A stretch of 64,000 nucleotides of DNA from Nocardia nova SH22a. Lineage in GTDB: Bacteria > Actinomycetota > Actinomycetes > Mycobacteriales > Mycobacteriaceae. The DNA is taken from positions 2,480,001 through 2,544,000 of the forward strand of contig NZ_CP006850.1 of NCBI RefSeq assembly GCF_000523235.1. The letters are read 5' to 3'. This document shows, in pieces, positions 26,645 to 34,873 of the stretch; within the stretch, counting starts at the first letter, position 1; every line of letters starts with the position of its first letter. The position numbers and the translations under genes are program-made. The notes below the pieces were generated by a model that was given only the letters and a program-made list of their open reading frames with translations, was not told the origin of the DNA and did not search any database.

Positions 26645-28651
26645 TTGAGGCCGCTCAGCAGCGACGACGCACCCCTGGGCAGACGGCTCGCCACTCTGGA
26701 CGAAGCCACGCAAACCCTTGCCCGCACCAGCGAATTCGGCAAGCAGGTGAAACTGTCCCGGGTGCTGAGCGCGCTGCGGCGCGTTCTGCAACTACCCGGC
26801 GGATGCGCGGCGCTGCGGTCGCGGACCGCCGCGCTCGAGGAGGCGGGGCTGTTCCTCGGCACGGACTGGGCGCAGCCGCAGATCCTGATCCCCGCGCTGA
26901 GTCCGGGTTCGCTGCGCAGCTCGAATCCGGACACCGTGGTCCTGGAAACGGTCAGCAATCTGCGACTGCTGGCCGTGGCCAAGGGCGACTACGCGCATCC
27001 GCTGATAACCGCCGAACAGGCCGCCGGACATCTGTCGCAGGTGCTGGCGATCAATCTGTCCCTGCTGTTCACACCGCCCGGTGAGGCCGAGCGGCAGCAG
27101 CAGGGCCGGATGGCGGAGGTGTCGCGGGAACTGATGCGCCATCTCGTCGAGGAGGTCGGCTACGAGAAGGTGCTCGAGCATCTGGTCGACGAGATCTGGC
27201 GGATCCTGCGCCAGCGGCCGATCCAGGTCGAGCAGGTCAAGCGGATGATCACCCAGATCGCGGTGGCCCGCGCCAATCCGGATATCGACCTGGGCTCCAG
27301 CGGACTGGGGGCGGACCGGCTGATCAGCAGCCTCTACGGCACCACCGATGCCTGCCGGGAGGATCCGGGTGTGGAGGTCTACGGCACCCGGCTGGAATCC
27401 ATGGACGACAGCGCATTGCAGTACGAGGCAACGGGTTTCGCGCGGTCGATGCACGACACCGGGCTGGTGTCGCCGTATCACGCGGTGCTGCTGCGATATC
27501 TGCTGAGCAAGGGCGACTACCTCATCGGTGAGGCCCTGGGACTGTCGAGCACCGGGCGCGATTGCCTGCTGTGCTATCACGAACTCGTCCATCATCTGAT
27601 CGACCGGTCGGTGCAGGTCGAGACCGCGCAGGGCATCTACGGCCTGGCCCTGCTGCTGGAACGAGGGATTCTGTACCAGCCGCCGGTGGCGCCGGCGCTG
27701 TGGCGCCAGCTGGGCATGCAATTGACGCCCGCGGCGAACCAGCGTCTGACCGAGGTGTTCGGTGTGGGGGTTGAGCCGCGCATCCGGCTGCTGTCGGGTG
27801 TGCTGTCGATGCTGGGCCTGCCGCTGGGGGTGGGGCAGGGCGACAATCCGACCTGCCAGTCGGCGCGCGCGCTGTCGATGTGGGCCTACAACGACCCGGA
27901 CTATCTGCTGCAGATCGTGGCCTGCGCGGCCCGTGACGACGAGGTCGTCATGCATTTCGAGGGGCAGGCGATCTCCTCGCGGGCCACCGGCAGCGGTGTC
28001 GCCGCCACCCCGCCGATGGATCTGGATCCGGTGTCGCTGCTGGTGGTACCGCATCTGGACCGGATCTACGCCGAGATGGGGCGCCGCTGCGCCGGACGCG
28101 AGGGCGATCCGCATCGCTGGGTCAATCCCGAGTTCCACGGCTGGTGGTCGGGCCGGGGATTCCGGATCAACGTCGACGTGGCCTCCGGGCAGCTGACCGA
28201 TGTCGAGGAGTTCCTGCGCCACTTCTACGCCAGCTACCACCCCTTCTACAACGGCAATCAGCCGCTGATCCACCCGCAACCGGCCGGTGTGGCGGTCACC
28301 GACAGCGCGGCCCGGTTCGTGGGCTGGCACGCCATCACGATCCTGCGGGTCAGCCTCGACCCGCAGGAGGCGATGCGGGTCTACTTCTACAACCCCAACA
28401 ACGACAGCGGCCAGGACTGGGGCGACGGCGTGGTGGTCGGCACCGCCGGGCACGGTGAGCGTTTCGGTGAGGCGTCGCTGCCGTTCGAACAGTTCGCCTC
28501 CCGGCTCTACATCTTCCACTTCGACCCGCTCGAGCGCGGTGAACTGGCGGCGGTCGAGCGCGAGCAGCTGGACTCGGTGATCGGCTATCTGCATCGCAGC
28601 TGGGGTGCGGACCGGCTGCCGGAGATCGTGAGCGATTCCGGCGCTCAGTGA
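26645..28651 (+). CDS. Large protein with papain-like Cys/His/Asn signature, partner of ATP-grasp enzyme
   Basis: 668 residues, no family recognised. The start is TTG 26645 with GGGAGGA 7 nt upstream; the codon before it is a stop, so no longer start is possible. The N-terminal ~350 residues look helical. The C-terminal half has a papain-like arrangement. Gln398 lies six residues before Cys404 (GQGDNPTCQSARALSMWA), as Gln19-Cys25 in papain. His562 begins a hydrophobic strand (GWHAITILRV) and Asn583 ends the next (MRVYFYNPNND). I infer a Cys-dependent peptidase or transglutaminase-like amide hydrolase/transferase. There are no signal peptide and no membrane segments. It sits 35 nt behind the ATP-grasp gene and converges on the phosphatase gene. 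Confidence 0.7.
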   Translation: MRPLSSDDAPLGRRLATLDEATQTLARTSEFGKQVKLSRVLSALRRVLQLPGGCAALRSRTAALEEAGLFLGTDWAQPQILIPALSPGSLRSSNPDTVVLETVSNLRLLAVAKGDYAHPLITAEQAAGHLSQVLAINLSLLFTPPGEAERQQQGRMAEVSRELMRHLVEEVGYEKVLEHLVDEIWRILRQRPIQVEQVKRMITQIAVARANPDIDLGSSGLGADRLISSLYGTTDACREDPGVEVYGTRLESMDDSALQYEATGFARSMHDTGLVSPYHAVLLRYLLSKGDYLIGEALGLSSTGRDCLLCYHELVHHLIDRSVQVETAQGIYGLALLLERGILYQPPVAPALWRQLGMQLTPAANQRLTEVFGVGVEPRIRLLSGVLSMLGLPLGVGQGDNPTCQSARALSMWAYNDPDYLLQIVACAARDDEVVMHFEGQAISSRATGSGVAATPPMDLDPVSLLVVPHLDRIYAEMGRRCAGREGDPHRWVNPEFHGWWSGRGFRINVDVASGQLTDVEEFLRHFYASYHPFYNGNQPLIHPQPAGVAVTDSAARFVGWHAITILRVSLDPQEAMRVYFYNPNNDSGQDWGDGVVVGTAGHGERFGEASLPFEQFASRLYIFHFDPLERGELAAVEREQLDSVIGYLHRSWGADRLPEIVSDSGAQ

Positions 28652-28704
28652 ACCCTGGGCCGACCATGAGGACCGGGTGAACGATTCCGATCGGGTGGGT
28701 CGGG

Positions 28705-30483
28705 TCAGCGGTCCGAACGCGGCCGGGTCAGGGTGAACGCGTCCACCGGTTTCCATTCGCCGGGCCGGTCGCCGAGCGCGAAATACGTTGCGGTGATGGT
28801 GGTGTGCCCGCCGGGCGTTCCGGGATCGACGTCGAACGCGCAGAAGCCGTAGGGGTGGTCGGGGTCCTTGAAGGCCGACCAGGCCGCCGATTCCATGACA
28901 TACGCCGGGGCCTTCTTGCCGGTCGCCGAGTCGACCGCGCCGACCCCGGTCAGCACCCGGCACTGCCGGTCGGGAAAGAACAATCGGTTGGAGGGGGCGG
29001 AGGTTCCGCCGCCGCCGATCACCAGATGCACGGTGCCCTTGGAGGTGTCGACGAGATCGGTCGCCGCGCCGGTGGACCCCGCCCGGCCGGGCGTCACGGC
29101 CTCGGCGACCGGTTTCGGGGTGAGGGTGTCGGTGCCCAGCACACCGCGCACGGGATGGGAACGCTCGTAATGGTGTTCGTGCCCGCACAGCACCAGATCG
29201 ACCTCGTAGCGATCGAACAGCGGCAGCCACTCTCGGCGGATTCCCAGATCGGCGCCGTTGGACTTGTCCGCCGACGAGATCGCGACCTGATGCATGAACA
29301 CCACGATCCAGTCGATGCCCCGATCGGCCCGCGCGGCCGCCAATTCCTTTTCCAGCCAGCGCTTCTGGGCGCCGCCGGAATAGCCGCGCACGTAGCTGTT
29401 GCCGCCGTCCTGGTAGCAGATGTCGTCGTTGGCCAGGGCGATCACGCGCATACCGCCGACGGTGAACGAGTACCACAGGCCGCTGGCGTGCTCCTCGGCG
29501 CCGCTGTCGGGAACGGTGAAATACGTTTGGAACGCGGCATATCCGATCGGCCCGTTACCGCGCTCGTTCTCGTGATTGCCCGGCGCGGGCATCCAGGGCC
29601 GGTAGCGCGCCGACCGTGAGTTGTTGGCCCACCAGTCGTTCCAGGTGCGGACCCGGTCGGTGGCGAGGTTGGCGTAGCACAGATCGCCGTTGACGAGGTT
29701 GAACAGCGGGGCCAGATGTTCGATCCCGGCGGTGACGTCCCCGGCGAACGGCGAGCCGAGATTGTCGTTGACGTAGCGGCCGTTGTCGAGTTTGCCGAGG
29801 GTCGGGGTGCCCTGATCGCCGAAGCTGGTGAACCGGAACGCCGCCCGTCCCGCCGGTGCCGTGCGCAGGGTGCCCAATTCCGGCGATGCACCGTCGTGCC
29901 CGGCGGCGTAGACGTACTCGGCATCGGGGGTGAGTCCGGTGAGCCGCGCGTGGTGAACCCGCACCTCGGTGCCGGAGGCGGCATCCCGATAGGTCCGGGT
30001 CTGCGCCTCGACCGTGGTGCCGAATCCGGCTGTGGGAGTGCCGAATCGGACCATCGGATTGCGCACCGCGGTGGTGGTGTGCCAGCTCACCACCACCTCC
30101 CGGGCGGCGTCGGCGCCGTACTGCAGATGGACACCGGCGACCGGCGGGACCGCGACGGTATCGGCGGATGCGGTGAAATCCGGTGTGCGCGGCCAGAACT
30201 CGCGCGTGCCCCCGGAATCCGAGCCGTCCCGCAGCGCGGCTGTGGTCCCCGCGCCGACCGCGAGTCCCGCGATCGCCGCCGCGCCGGACGCACCGAACAG
30301 CCATCGTCGGGACACGCCGCGACCGGTCCGGCGATCGGATACCGAACCGTCGTCGGGGTGGGAGAGTGCCTGGCTCCCCGAATCTCCGGGGCCCGGCGAG
30401 CCCGCGTCCGCCGGTCCTTCCGGCGCTCCGCGACCGGCCGACTTCCCGGAATCGTCCGGGCCGCTACCACTGCGCTCGCTCAT
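28705..30483 (-). CDS. Tat-exported purple acid phosphatase-like metallophosphoesterase
   Basis: 592 residues. A long polar N-region precedes a twin-arginine motif (GVSRRWLFGASGAAA, Arg59-Arg60) and a hydrophobic core. A fibronectin-III-like N-terminal domain (GVHLQYGADAAREVVVSWHTTT) follows. The metallophosphoesterase motifs of purple acid phosphatases are in order: GDQG, GDLCYAN, GNHEN, VFMHQ, GHEHHYERSHP. It should hydrolyse phosphomonoesters outside the membrane using a Fe/metal pair. The start ATG 30483 lacks a strong Shine-Dalgarno. It converges on the papain-like gene. No phosphate-regulon box was recognised upstream. Confidence 0.9.
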   Translation of the reverse strand: MSERSGSGPDDSGKSAGRGAPEGPADAGSPGPGDSGSQALSHPDDGSVSDRRTGRGVSRRWLFGASGAAAIAGLAVGAGTTAALRDGSDSGGTREFWPRTPDFTASADTVAVPPVAGVHLQYGADAAREVVVSWHTTTAVRNPMVRFGTPTAGFGTTVEAQTRTYRDAASGTEVRVHHARLTGLTPDAEYVYAAGHDGASPELGTLRTAPAGRAAFRFTSFGDQGTPTLGKLDNGRYVNDNLGSPFAGDVTAGIEHLAPLFNLVNGDLCYANLATDRVRTWNDWWANNSRSARYRPWMPAPGNHENERGNGPIGYAAFQTYFTVPDSGAEEHASGLWYSFTVGGMRVIALANDDICYQDGGNSYVRGYSGGAQKRWLEKELAAARADRGIDWIVVFMHQVAISSADKSNGADLGIRREWLPLFDRYEVDLVLCGHEHHYERSHPVRGVLGTDTLTPKPVAEAVTPGRAGSTGAATDLVDTSKGTVHLVIGGGGTSAPSNRLFFPDRQCRVLTGVGAVDSATGKKAPAYVMESAAWSAFKDPDHPYGFCAFDVDPGTPGGHTTITATYFALGDRPGEWKPVDAFTLTRPRSDR

Positions 30484-30950
30484 ATCGTCAGCTAACCCCG
30501 TGCGGGTTCAGAGCATCCGACGGTGCGGCGAACACGAGGTGAATCAGGAGATGCGCGTGGACAGCGAGTTCATAGAGGGGGTATCGCAGGGAGGCGGGCA
30601 ACACCTGGCTGGCGATATGGGGGGCCTGCCCCTACATGCTCACGGTCGCCTCGGTCGCGTTCTGGGTGTCCTGATTCGCCCCCGGTACGAACCCGAGGAC
30701 GCACCAGTGTCCGGGAACGGCGCGACGAGCCTCGACAGCGGCGGGAAGGCCGGTCGACCCGGATGTGGCGGCCGAGCGCGCATCGGCGGCCGGTTCTGCT
30801 GTTCGTGACGGTTCGACCGACGCGATCCCGGTTCGGGGGGAGTCGGTCCGCCTGGTTCGGCCGCGCGGGGGCCGCGTTGCTCAACCGCGGGCGGTTCACC
30901 GACCCGGCTGTGAGCGGTCCGCGCGACTCGACCGCAGGGTGCGCGGTGGC
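30484..30950. other. 467-bp gap without a supported gene
   Basis: It holds the promoter of the phosphatase gene. A stop-bounded frame at 30574-30685 encodes a membrane-like end (EAGNTWLAIWGACPYML...) without any start codon; it may be a gene remnant. Nothing else was recognised. Confidence 0.4.
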
Positions 30951-31220
30951 TCAGCCGCGGGCCGCGATGCGGGCCTGGACCTCCGGGCGGCGCAGGGGCG
31001 GCACCGACTTCGGCGGCACCCGGCGGTCGGGCAGTGCGGCCAGCAGGCGGGTGGTCGCCGCGGCGATCTCGGCGACCGCCTCGTCGACCGCGGGCCGGGT
31101 GGTCTCGGAAATACTGCTCAAGCCGCCGACCTTGCGCACGTACTGCAGGGCCGCGGCCTCGATCTCCTCGGGTGTCGCCACGGGGTCGAGGCCGCGCAGC
31201 GCGGTGATATTTCGGCACAT
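30951..31220 (-). CDS. DUF2277 domain-containing protein
   Basis: 89 residues starting MCRNITALRGLDPVATPEEIEAAALQYVRKVGG, the diagnostic start of the DUF2277 family. The C-terminus (LPDRRVPPKSVPPLRRPEV) is basic and Pro-rich. The function is unknown. TAGCCT on the minus strand sits exactly 7 nt before the ATG at 31220, so the mRNA is probably leaderless. It is divergent from the acidic hypothetical gene at 31341. Confidence 0.85.
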   Translation of the reverse strand: MCRNITALRGLDPVATPEEIEAAALQYVRKVGGLSSISETTRPAVDEAVAEIAAATTRLLAALPDRRVPPKSVPPLRRPEVQARIAARG

Positions 31221-31340
31221 GTCTACGAGGCTAGGCCGCACGCGGCGCCCCGCCCACCCTTCGGTCGCCGCCGGTGGGTGTTCCTGTGGGGGAGAAGCCG
31301 AACCCGCGCTGCGCCGACACGGCTCTGATTCGATACTTTC

Positions 31341-31811
31341 ATGTGCGCTGCAACCGAATTGACGATCGACTCCGATTACCGGCAGATACATCTGTTCGAC
31401 AGCGGTACGTCCAGTGAACCGTGGTCGGCCTGGGGTGACGATCCGATCGTGCTCGCCGAGGACGCCGCGGGGATCCGCACCGGGGTGAACGGTGATGTGA
31501 CGGTGGTGTTCGAGATGACCGACGGCCCGGTCACCGATGGTGAGCAGGGCGAACACACCGTGGTGGAGTTCAGTCTGTCGTCGGCCTCCGGCCGGTTGCT
31601 GGTGACCAGCCCGACCTGGGGCGCGGAAGATGCCGAGGAACTCGACGTACCGCCGGGACGGCTCCGGTTGCGGGTATCGCTGCGCATGGACCCGTGGCTC
31701 GACCATGACGACGAAGATGAGGACGAGGATGACGGCCCCGCCGACCGGCAGCGCATTCGGATCCGCTGCTGGCCGTCCGCGCCGTCGGCCCCGGTGATCG
31801 TGAAGAATTGA
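31341..31811 (+). CDS. Acidic hypothetical protein
   Basis: 156 residues, no family assigned with confidence. It starts MCAATELTIDSDYRQIHLFDSG, has alternating beta-strand-like segments (DVTVVFEMTDG, HTVVEFSLSSASGRLLVTS, RLRLRVSLRMDPW) and an Asp/Glu run (HDDEDEDEDDGPAD) near residues 120-133. The first 20 residues faintly recall the ComJ-type competence domain; this is a guess. No signal peptide. It is convergent with the secreted Gly/Trp-rich gene, separated by a 10-bp stem hairpin. Confidence 0.6.
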   Translation: MCAATELTIDSDYRQIHLFDSGTSSEPWSAWGDDPIVLAEDAAGIRTGVNGDVTVVFEMTDGPVTDGEQGEHTVVEFSLSSASGRLLVTSPTWGAEDAEELDVPPGRLRLRVSLRMDPWLDHDDEDEDEDDGPADRQRIRIRCWPSAPSAPVIVKN

Positions 31812-31812
31812 T

Positions 31813-31843
31813 CCGCGCCCGGCCCACCGGGAACCGGGCGCGG
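31813..31843. terminator. Bidirectional hairpin between convergent small genes
   Basis: A 10-bp stem CCGCGCCCGG (31813-31822) pairs with CCGGGCGCGG (31834-31843), with an 11-nt loop, between genes ending at 31811 and 31868. No T-tract follows. Confidence 0.5.
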
Positions 31844-31867
31844 GGCACCGCCTGCCGATCGACCGGA

Positions 31868-32230
31868 TCAGAAGGCGCTTCCGCTCGACAGCGGCGAGTA
31901 GCCGTAGCCGTAACCGCCGCCCCGCCACGGGCTGTACCAGCCGGGATAGACGCCCCCGTAACCCCAGCCGGGAACGCCCCAGCCGGGTGTGCTCCAGCCG
32001 CCCCAGCCGTGGTGATGGCCGCCCCAGCCACCGTGACGGCCGCCCCAGCCGTGGACGAACTGTGCGTCGGAGCCGGGCCCGGCCGGTGCGGTGACGGCGG
32101 GAGCCGGGGACGCCACGGGCTCCGCGAGTGCCGGGGTGGCGGCGGCGATCGGGGCCGCGGCCAGGGCGAGTGTGATGGCGGCGGGTGCGATCCGGTGCCG
32201 GATGGTCGCGCGCACGTTCTGTCGGATCAT
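31868..32230 (-). CDS. Secreted Gly/Trp/His-rich small protein
   Basis: 120 residues. A Sec-type signal peptide (basic start, hydrophobic IAPAAITLALAAAPIAAATPALA, cleavage after ALA) precedes an Ala/Pro-rich spacer. A low-complexity C-terminal part follows, made of WGG, GWG, GYG and HHH repeats. There are no Cys residues. Such proteins are usually cell-surface or secreted and may bind metal through His clusters; no function can be assigned. GAGGAA lies upstream of ATG 32230. An AT-rich dyad lies 72-90 nt upstream. Confidence 0.7.
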   Translation of the reverse strand: MIRQNVRATIRHRIAPAAITLALAAAPIAAATPALAEPVASPAPAVTAPAGPGSDAQFVHGWGGRHGGWGGHHHGWGGWSTPGWGVPGWGYGGVYPGWYSPWRGGGYGYGYSPLSSGSAF

Positions 32231-32576
32231 CGGAAATTCCTCACATGGTGGTGTCGGCCGTCTCCGTCCGGATCGGATCCGCGCCTCTCAATTTCGACAC
32301 CATTTAATGTACCGTTAAATAGCGGCACGTTCAAGTGTGGTGTGTACGCGCTGGGGTCTAGGGATGGAGAACTGGCCGACAGGATAGTGAAGGCCGATCG
32401 TGGGCGGCGTTCATCTCTGCCGAATGAAGAAGAGCTCCAACGGAATTCGCGGTATCCGCCCGCACGGCTGCCGACGGTGACCTGCCGGAACATCGCCGAT
32501 ACCCGGCCGACCGCCGGAATCACCGCCGTGAAAAGCAGCGCCGGACAGCCGGTCGGGCAGGACCGATGATGGAGTA
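32231..32576. other. 346-bp intergenic region, asnB 3' end to secreted-protein promoter
   Basis: Apart from the AT-rich dyad at 32302-32320 and the leader of the secreted-protein gene, no gene, hairpin with T-tract or RNA motif was recognised. Confidence 0.4.
32302..32320. promoter_or_regulatory. AT-rich dyad ATTTAA-N7-TTAAAT
   Basis: Six-bp arms separated by 7 nt in an unusually AT-rich patch upstream of the secreted Gly/Trp-rich gene. It could be an operator or an extended promoter. No cognate regulator was identified. Confidence 0.4.
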
Positions 32577-34502
32577 CTACAGCCGCACGGGGTAGGTGGG
32601 CTCCTGGATGGCTGGTTTGATCCGGTCCTCGACGAAGATCCCGTGCCAGATCATGAACACCAGCAGCGTCCACAAGCGGCGGCTGTGGTCACCGTTGCCC
32701 GCCCGGTGCGCCTCGAGCATGGCCTTGATCGCGGCCTTGTCCAGCAGGTGGTCGGTCTGCGATTCGGCGATCTGGGCGGCGGCCCAGTCGTAGAGTTCGG
32801 GGCCGCGCAGCCAATGCCGCAGCGGCACCGGGAATCCGAGCTTCGGCCGGTGCAGCACATGCGGCGGCACGATGGTCTCGAGCGCCCGGCGCAGCGCGTA
32901 CTTGGTCGTCTCCTTGGTGATCTTCTGCTCGAACGGGATCTGCTCGGCGACCGCGAACACCTCGGGATCCAGGAACGGCACCCGCAGTTCGAGGGAATTG
33001 GCCATCGTCATCTTGTCGGCCTTGACCAGGATGTCGCCGCGCAACCACGTGAACAGGTCCAGATGCTGCATCCGCGCCACCGGGTCCCAGCCCCGCGACT
33101 GCGCGTAGATCGGCGCGGTGACGTCCTGATGGGTCCACTCCGGCCGGAATTCGCGCAGCACCGCCCGCAACTGGGCGTCGTTGAAGCTGCGGGCATTGCC
33201 GTAATAGCGCTCCTCGAGACTCAGCGAACCGCGATGCAGCAGGCTCTTACCGCGCGTACCGTCCGGAATCCGATCCGACAGCTTGCCCGCCAGCCGCCGC
33301 ACACCCTTCGGCAAATACTCGAACGGCTCGAGCGACAACGGCTCCCGGTAGATGGTGTATCCGCCGAACAACTCGTCGGAACCCTCACCGGACAGCACGA
33401 CCTTGACGTGCTTGCGGGCCTCCTGTGCCACGAAGTACAGCGGCACCAGCGCCGGATCGGCCACCGGATCGTCGAGATACCAGACGATCTCGGGAATCGC
33501 GCCCGCGAACTCCTCCGGGCTGACGGTCCGGATGTAGTGCTTCGCGCCGATGGCCTCGGCGGTCTCGGCGGCCACATCGGCCTCCGAGTACCCCTCCCGC
33601 TCGAAGGCGGAGGTGAAGGTCAGCAGATTCGGGTTGTGCTTGATCGCCAGTGCGGCGATCGCGGTGGAATCGATACCGCCGGACAGGAACGCGCCGACGG
33701 TGACGTCCGCGCGCATGTGCTTGGCGACCGAATCCTCGAGCACGGCCGCGATCTCGCGGTAACGGGCCTCCTCGGCACCGGCCGCGAACGGGCGCACCCG
33801 GAACTCCGGACGGAAGTAGCGGGTCACCTCCGGCGCGGTGCCGGGGCGCAGGGTGGCGTAGCAGCCCGATTCCAGGCGACGGATGTTCGCGTGCAGCGAT
33901 TCCGGCTCCGGCACGTACTGCAGCACCGTGTAGTGCTCGAGCGCGCGCGGATCCAGGTCGTCGGACAGCTGTAGCGCGGGCAGCAGCTCCAGCAGGCTCT
34001 TCTTCTCGCTTGCGTAGGCGGTTCCGCCGGGACCGGTCGCCAGGAACAGCGGTTTGATGCCGAACGGGTCGCGCGCCAGCACCAGTTCCTGGGTCTCGGT
34101 GTCCCAGATGGCGAAGGCGAACATGCCGCGCAGCTTCGAGAACGCCTCGGTGCCCCAGTAGTGGTAGGCCGCGACGATGGCCTCACCGTCGCCCTCGGTG
34201 TGGAATGCCGCGTCGTGCTCGGCGCTCAGCTGGGCGCGCAGCTCCAGGTAGTTGTAGATCTCGCCGTTGAACGCCAGCGCGTAACGCTCCGGGTTCTCCT
34301 GCGGGCCCCAGCGCAGCGGCTGATGCGAATGGTCGATGTCGATGATCGACAGCCGGTTGAAGCCCAGGATGATGTGTTCGTCATGCCAGGTGCCGCGCTC
34401 GTCCGGGCCGCGATGGCGCCCGCACTGCAAGGCGTCGTACACCTGCTGCACGACGGAGTCGGTTGCCACATCGGCGGTCAGAAATCCCAGCAGTCCACAC
34501 AC
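32577..34502 (-). CDS. asnB: Asparagine synthetase B (glutamine-hydrolysing)
   Basis: 641 residues. The GTG start is followed directly by the nucleophile Cys of the class II glutaminase domain (MCGLLGFLTAD). HRGPDERG and FNGEIYNYLELR follow. The C-terminal synthetase domain has the PP-loop-type VGAFLSGGIDSTAIAALA and VVLSGEGSDELFGGY. GTG 34502 was chosen because Cys must be residue 2; the longer frame upstream is non-coding. It makes asparagine from aspartate, glutamine and ATP. It is divergent from ctaC, the same arrangement as in mycobacteria, where AsnB homologues can also amidate cell-wall peptides. Confidence 0.95.
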   Translation of the reverse strand: MCGLLGFLTADVATDSVVQQVYDALQCGRHRGPDERGTWHDEHIILGFNRLSIIDIDHSHQPLRWGPQENPERYALAFNGEIYNYLELRAQLSAEHDAAFHTEGDGEAIVAAYHYWGTEAFSKLRGMFAFAIWDTETQELVLARDPFGIKPLFLATGPGGTAYASEKKSLLELLPALQLSDDLDPRALEHYTVLQYVPEPESLHANIRRLESGCYATLRPGTAPEVTRYFRPEFRVRPFAAGAEEARYREIAAVLEDSVAKHMRADVTVGAFLSGGIDSTAIAALAIKHNPNLLTFTSAFEREGYSEADVAAETAEAIGAKHYIRTVSPEEFAGAIPEIVWYLDDPVADPALVPLYFVAQEARKHVKVVLSGEGSDELFGGYTIYREPLSLEPFEYLPKGVRRLAGKLSDRIPDGTRGKSLLHRGSLSLEERYYGNARSFNDAQLRAVLREFRPEWTHQDVTAPIYAQSRGWDPVARMQHLDLFTWLRGDILVKADKMTMANSLELRVPFLDPEVFAVAEQIPFEQKITKETTKYALRRALETIVPPHVLHRPKLGFPVPLRHWLRGPELYDWAAAQIAESQTDHLLDKAAIKAMLEAHRAGNGDHSRRLWTLLVFMIWHGIFVEDRIKPAIQEPTYPVRL

Positions 34503-34731
34503 TGCGTCGAGAACCTCGTTTCCGGATCGGGTACGCGGAGAACAAACAATCGAAATCAGTCCCCGAGTATGCCGCACGACGGGCCGCCACGCCGCCCCGC
34601 TACACGGTGTCCGCGCCGCCGGGCGCGGCCGGTCCGCGCGCCGACGGACTCCGGACGCCCCGGACGGGTGATCGCGGCCGGTGGCCGGTGTGTCGAAAGC
34701 GACCCGGGCACAACGCGGGTGCCGGTTTGGT

Positions 34732-34744
34732 CTACGCTGCGTAG
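34732..34744 (+). promoter_or_regulatory. 13-bp palindrome overlapping a ctaC -10-like box
   Basis: CTACGC-T-GCGTAG contains TACGCT, a TANNNT -10 match, 136 nt before the ctaC start. A regulator binding here would occlude the promoter. Inference from sequence only. Confidence 0.4.
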
Positions 34745-34815
34745 TACTCGGGAACTCCCGTGGTCGGCCGTGCGTTCGGCACGGCCCGCGGAAAGGTCCC
34801 GAACGTGGCGAAAAC

Positions 34816-34840
34816 GTGCTGCCCGGCCTCCGGGCAGCAC
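34816..34840 (+). other. Hairpin in the ctaC leader
   Basis: A perfect 11-bp stem (34816-34826 with 34830-34840) and a 3-nt loop, 34 nt before the ctaC GTG and without a T-run. It could be an mRNA-stabilising or regulatory leader structure. Confidence 0.5.
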
Positions 34841-34873
34841 CGTGTCGGATGGACGACCAGGAAGGCGTTGAGC

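Larger units (their letters stand above)
34503..34873. other. 371-bp asnB/ctaC divergent promoter region
   Basis: It contains a CTACGC-T-GCGTAG palindrome (34732-34744) and a perfect 11-bp-stem hairpin (34816-34840) in front of ctaC. No gene is supported. Confidence 0.5.

Noticed and set aside
26792..29476. 894-residue open frame on the minus strand
   Set aside because: It runs antisense across the papain-like gene and the phosphatase and gives His/Gln/Arg-rich low-complexity protein; a GC-rich shadow frame.
30574..30685. Membrane-like peptide REAGNTWLAIWGACPYML...
   Set aside because: Bounded by stops with no start codon; at most a remnant of a decayed membrane-protein gene.
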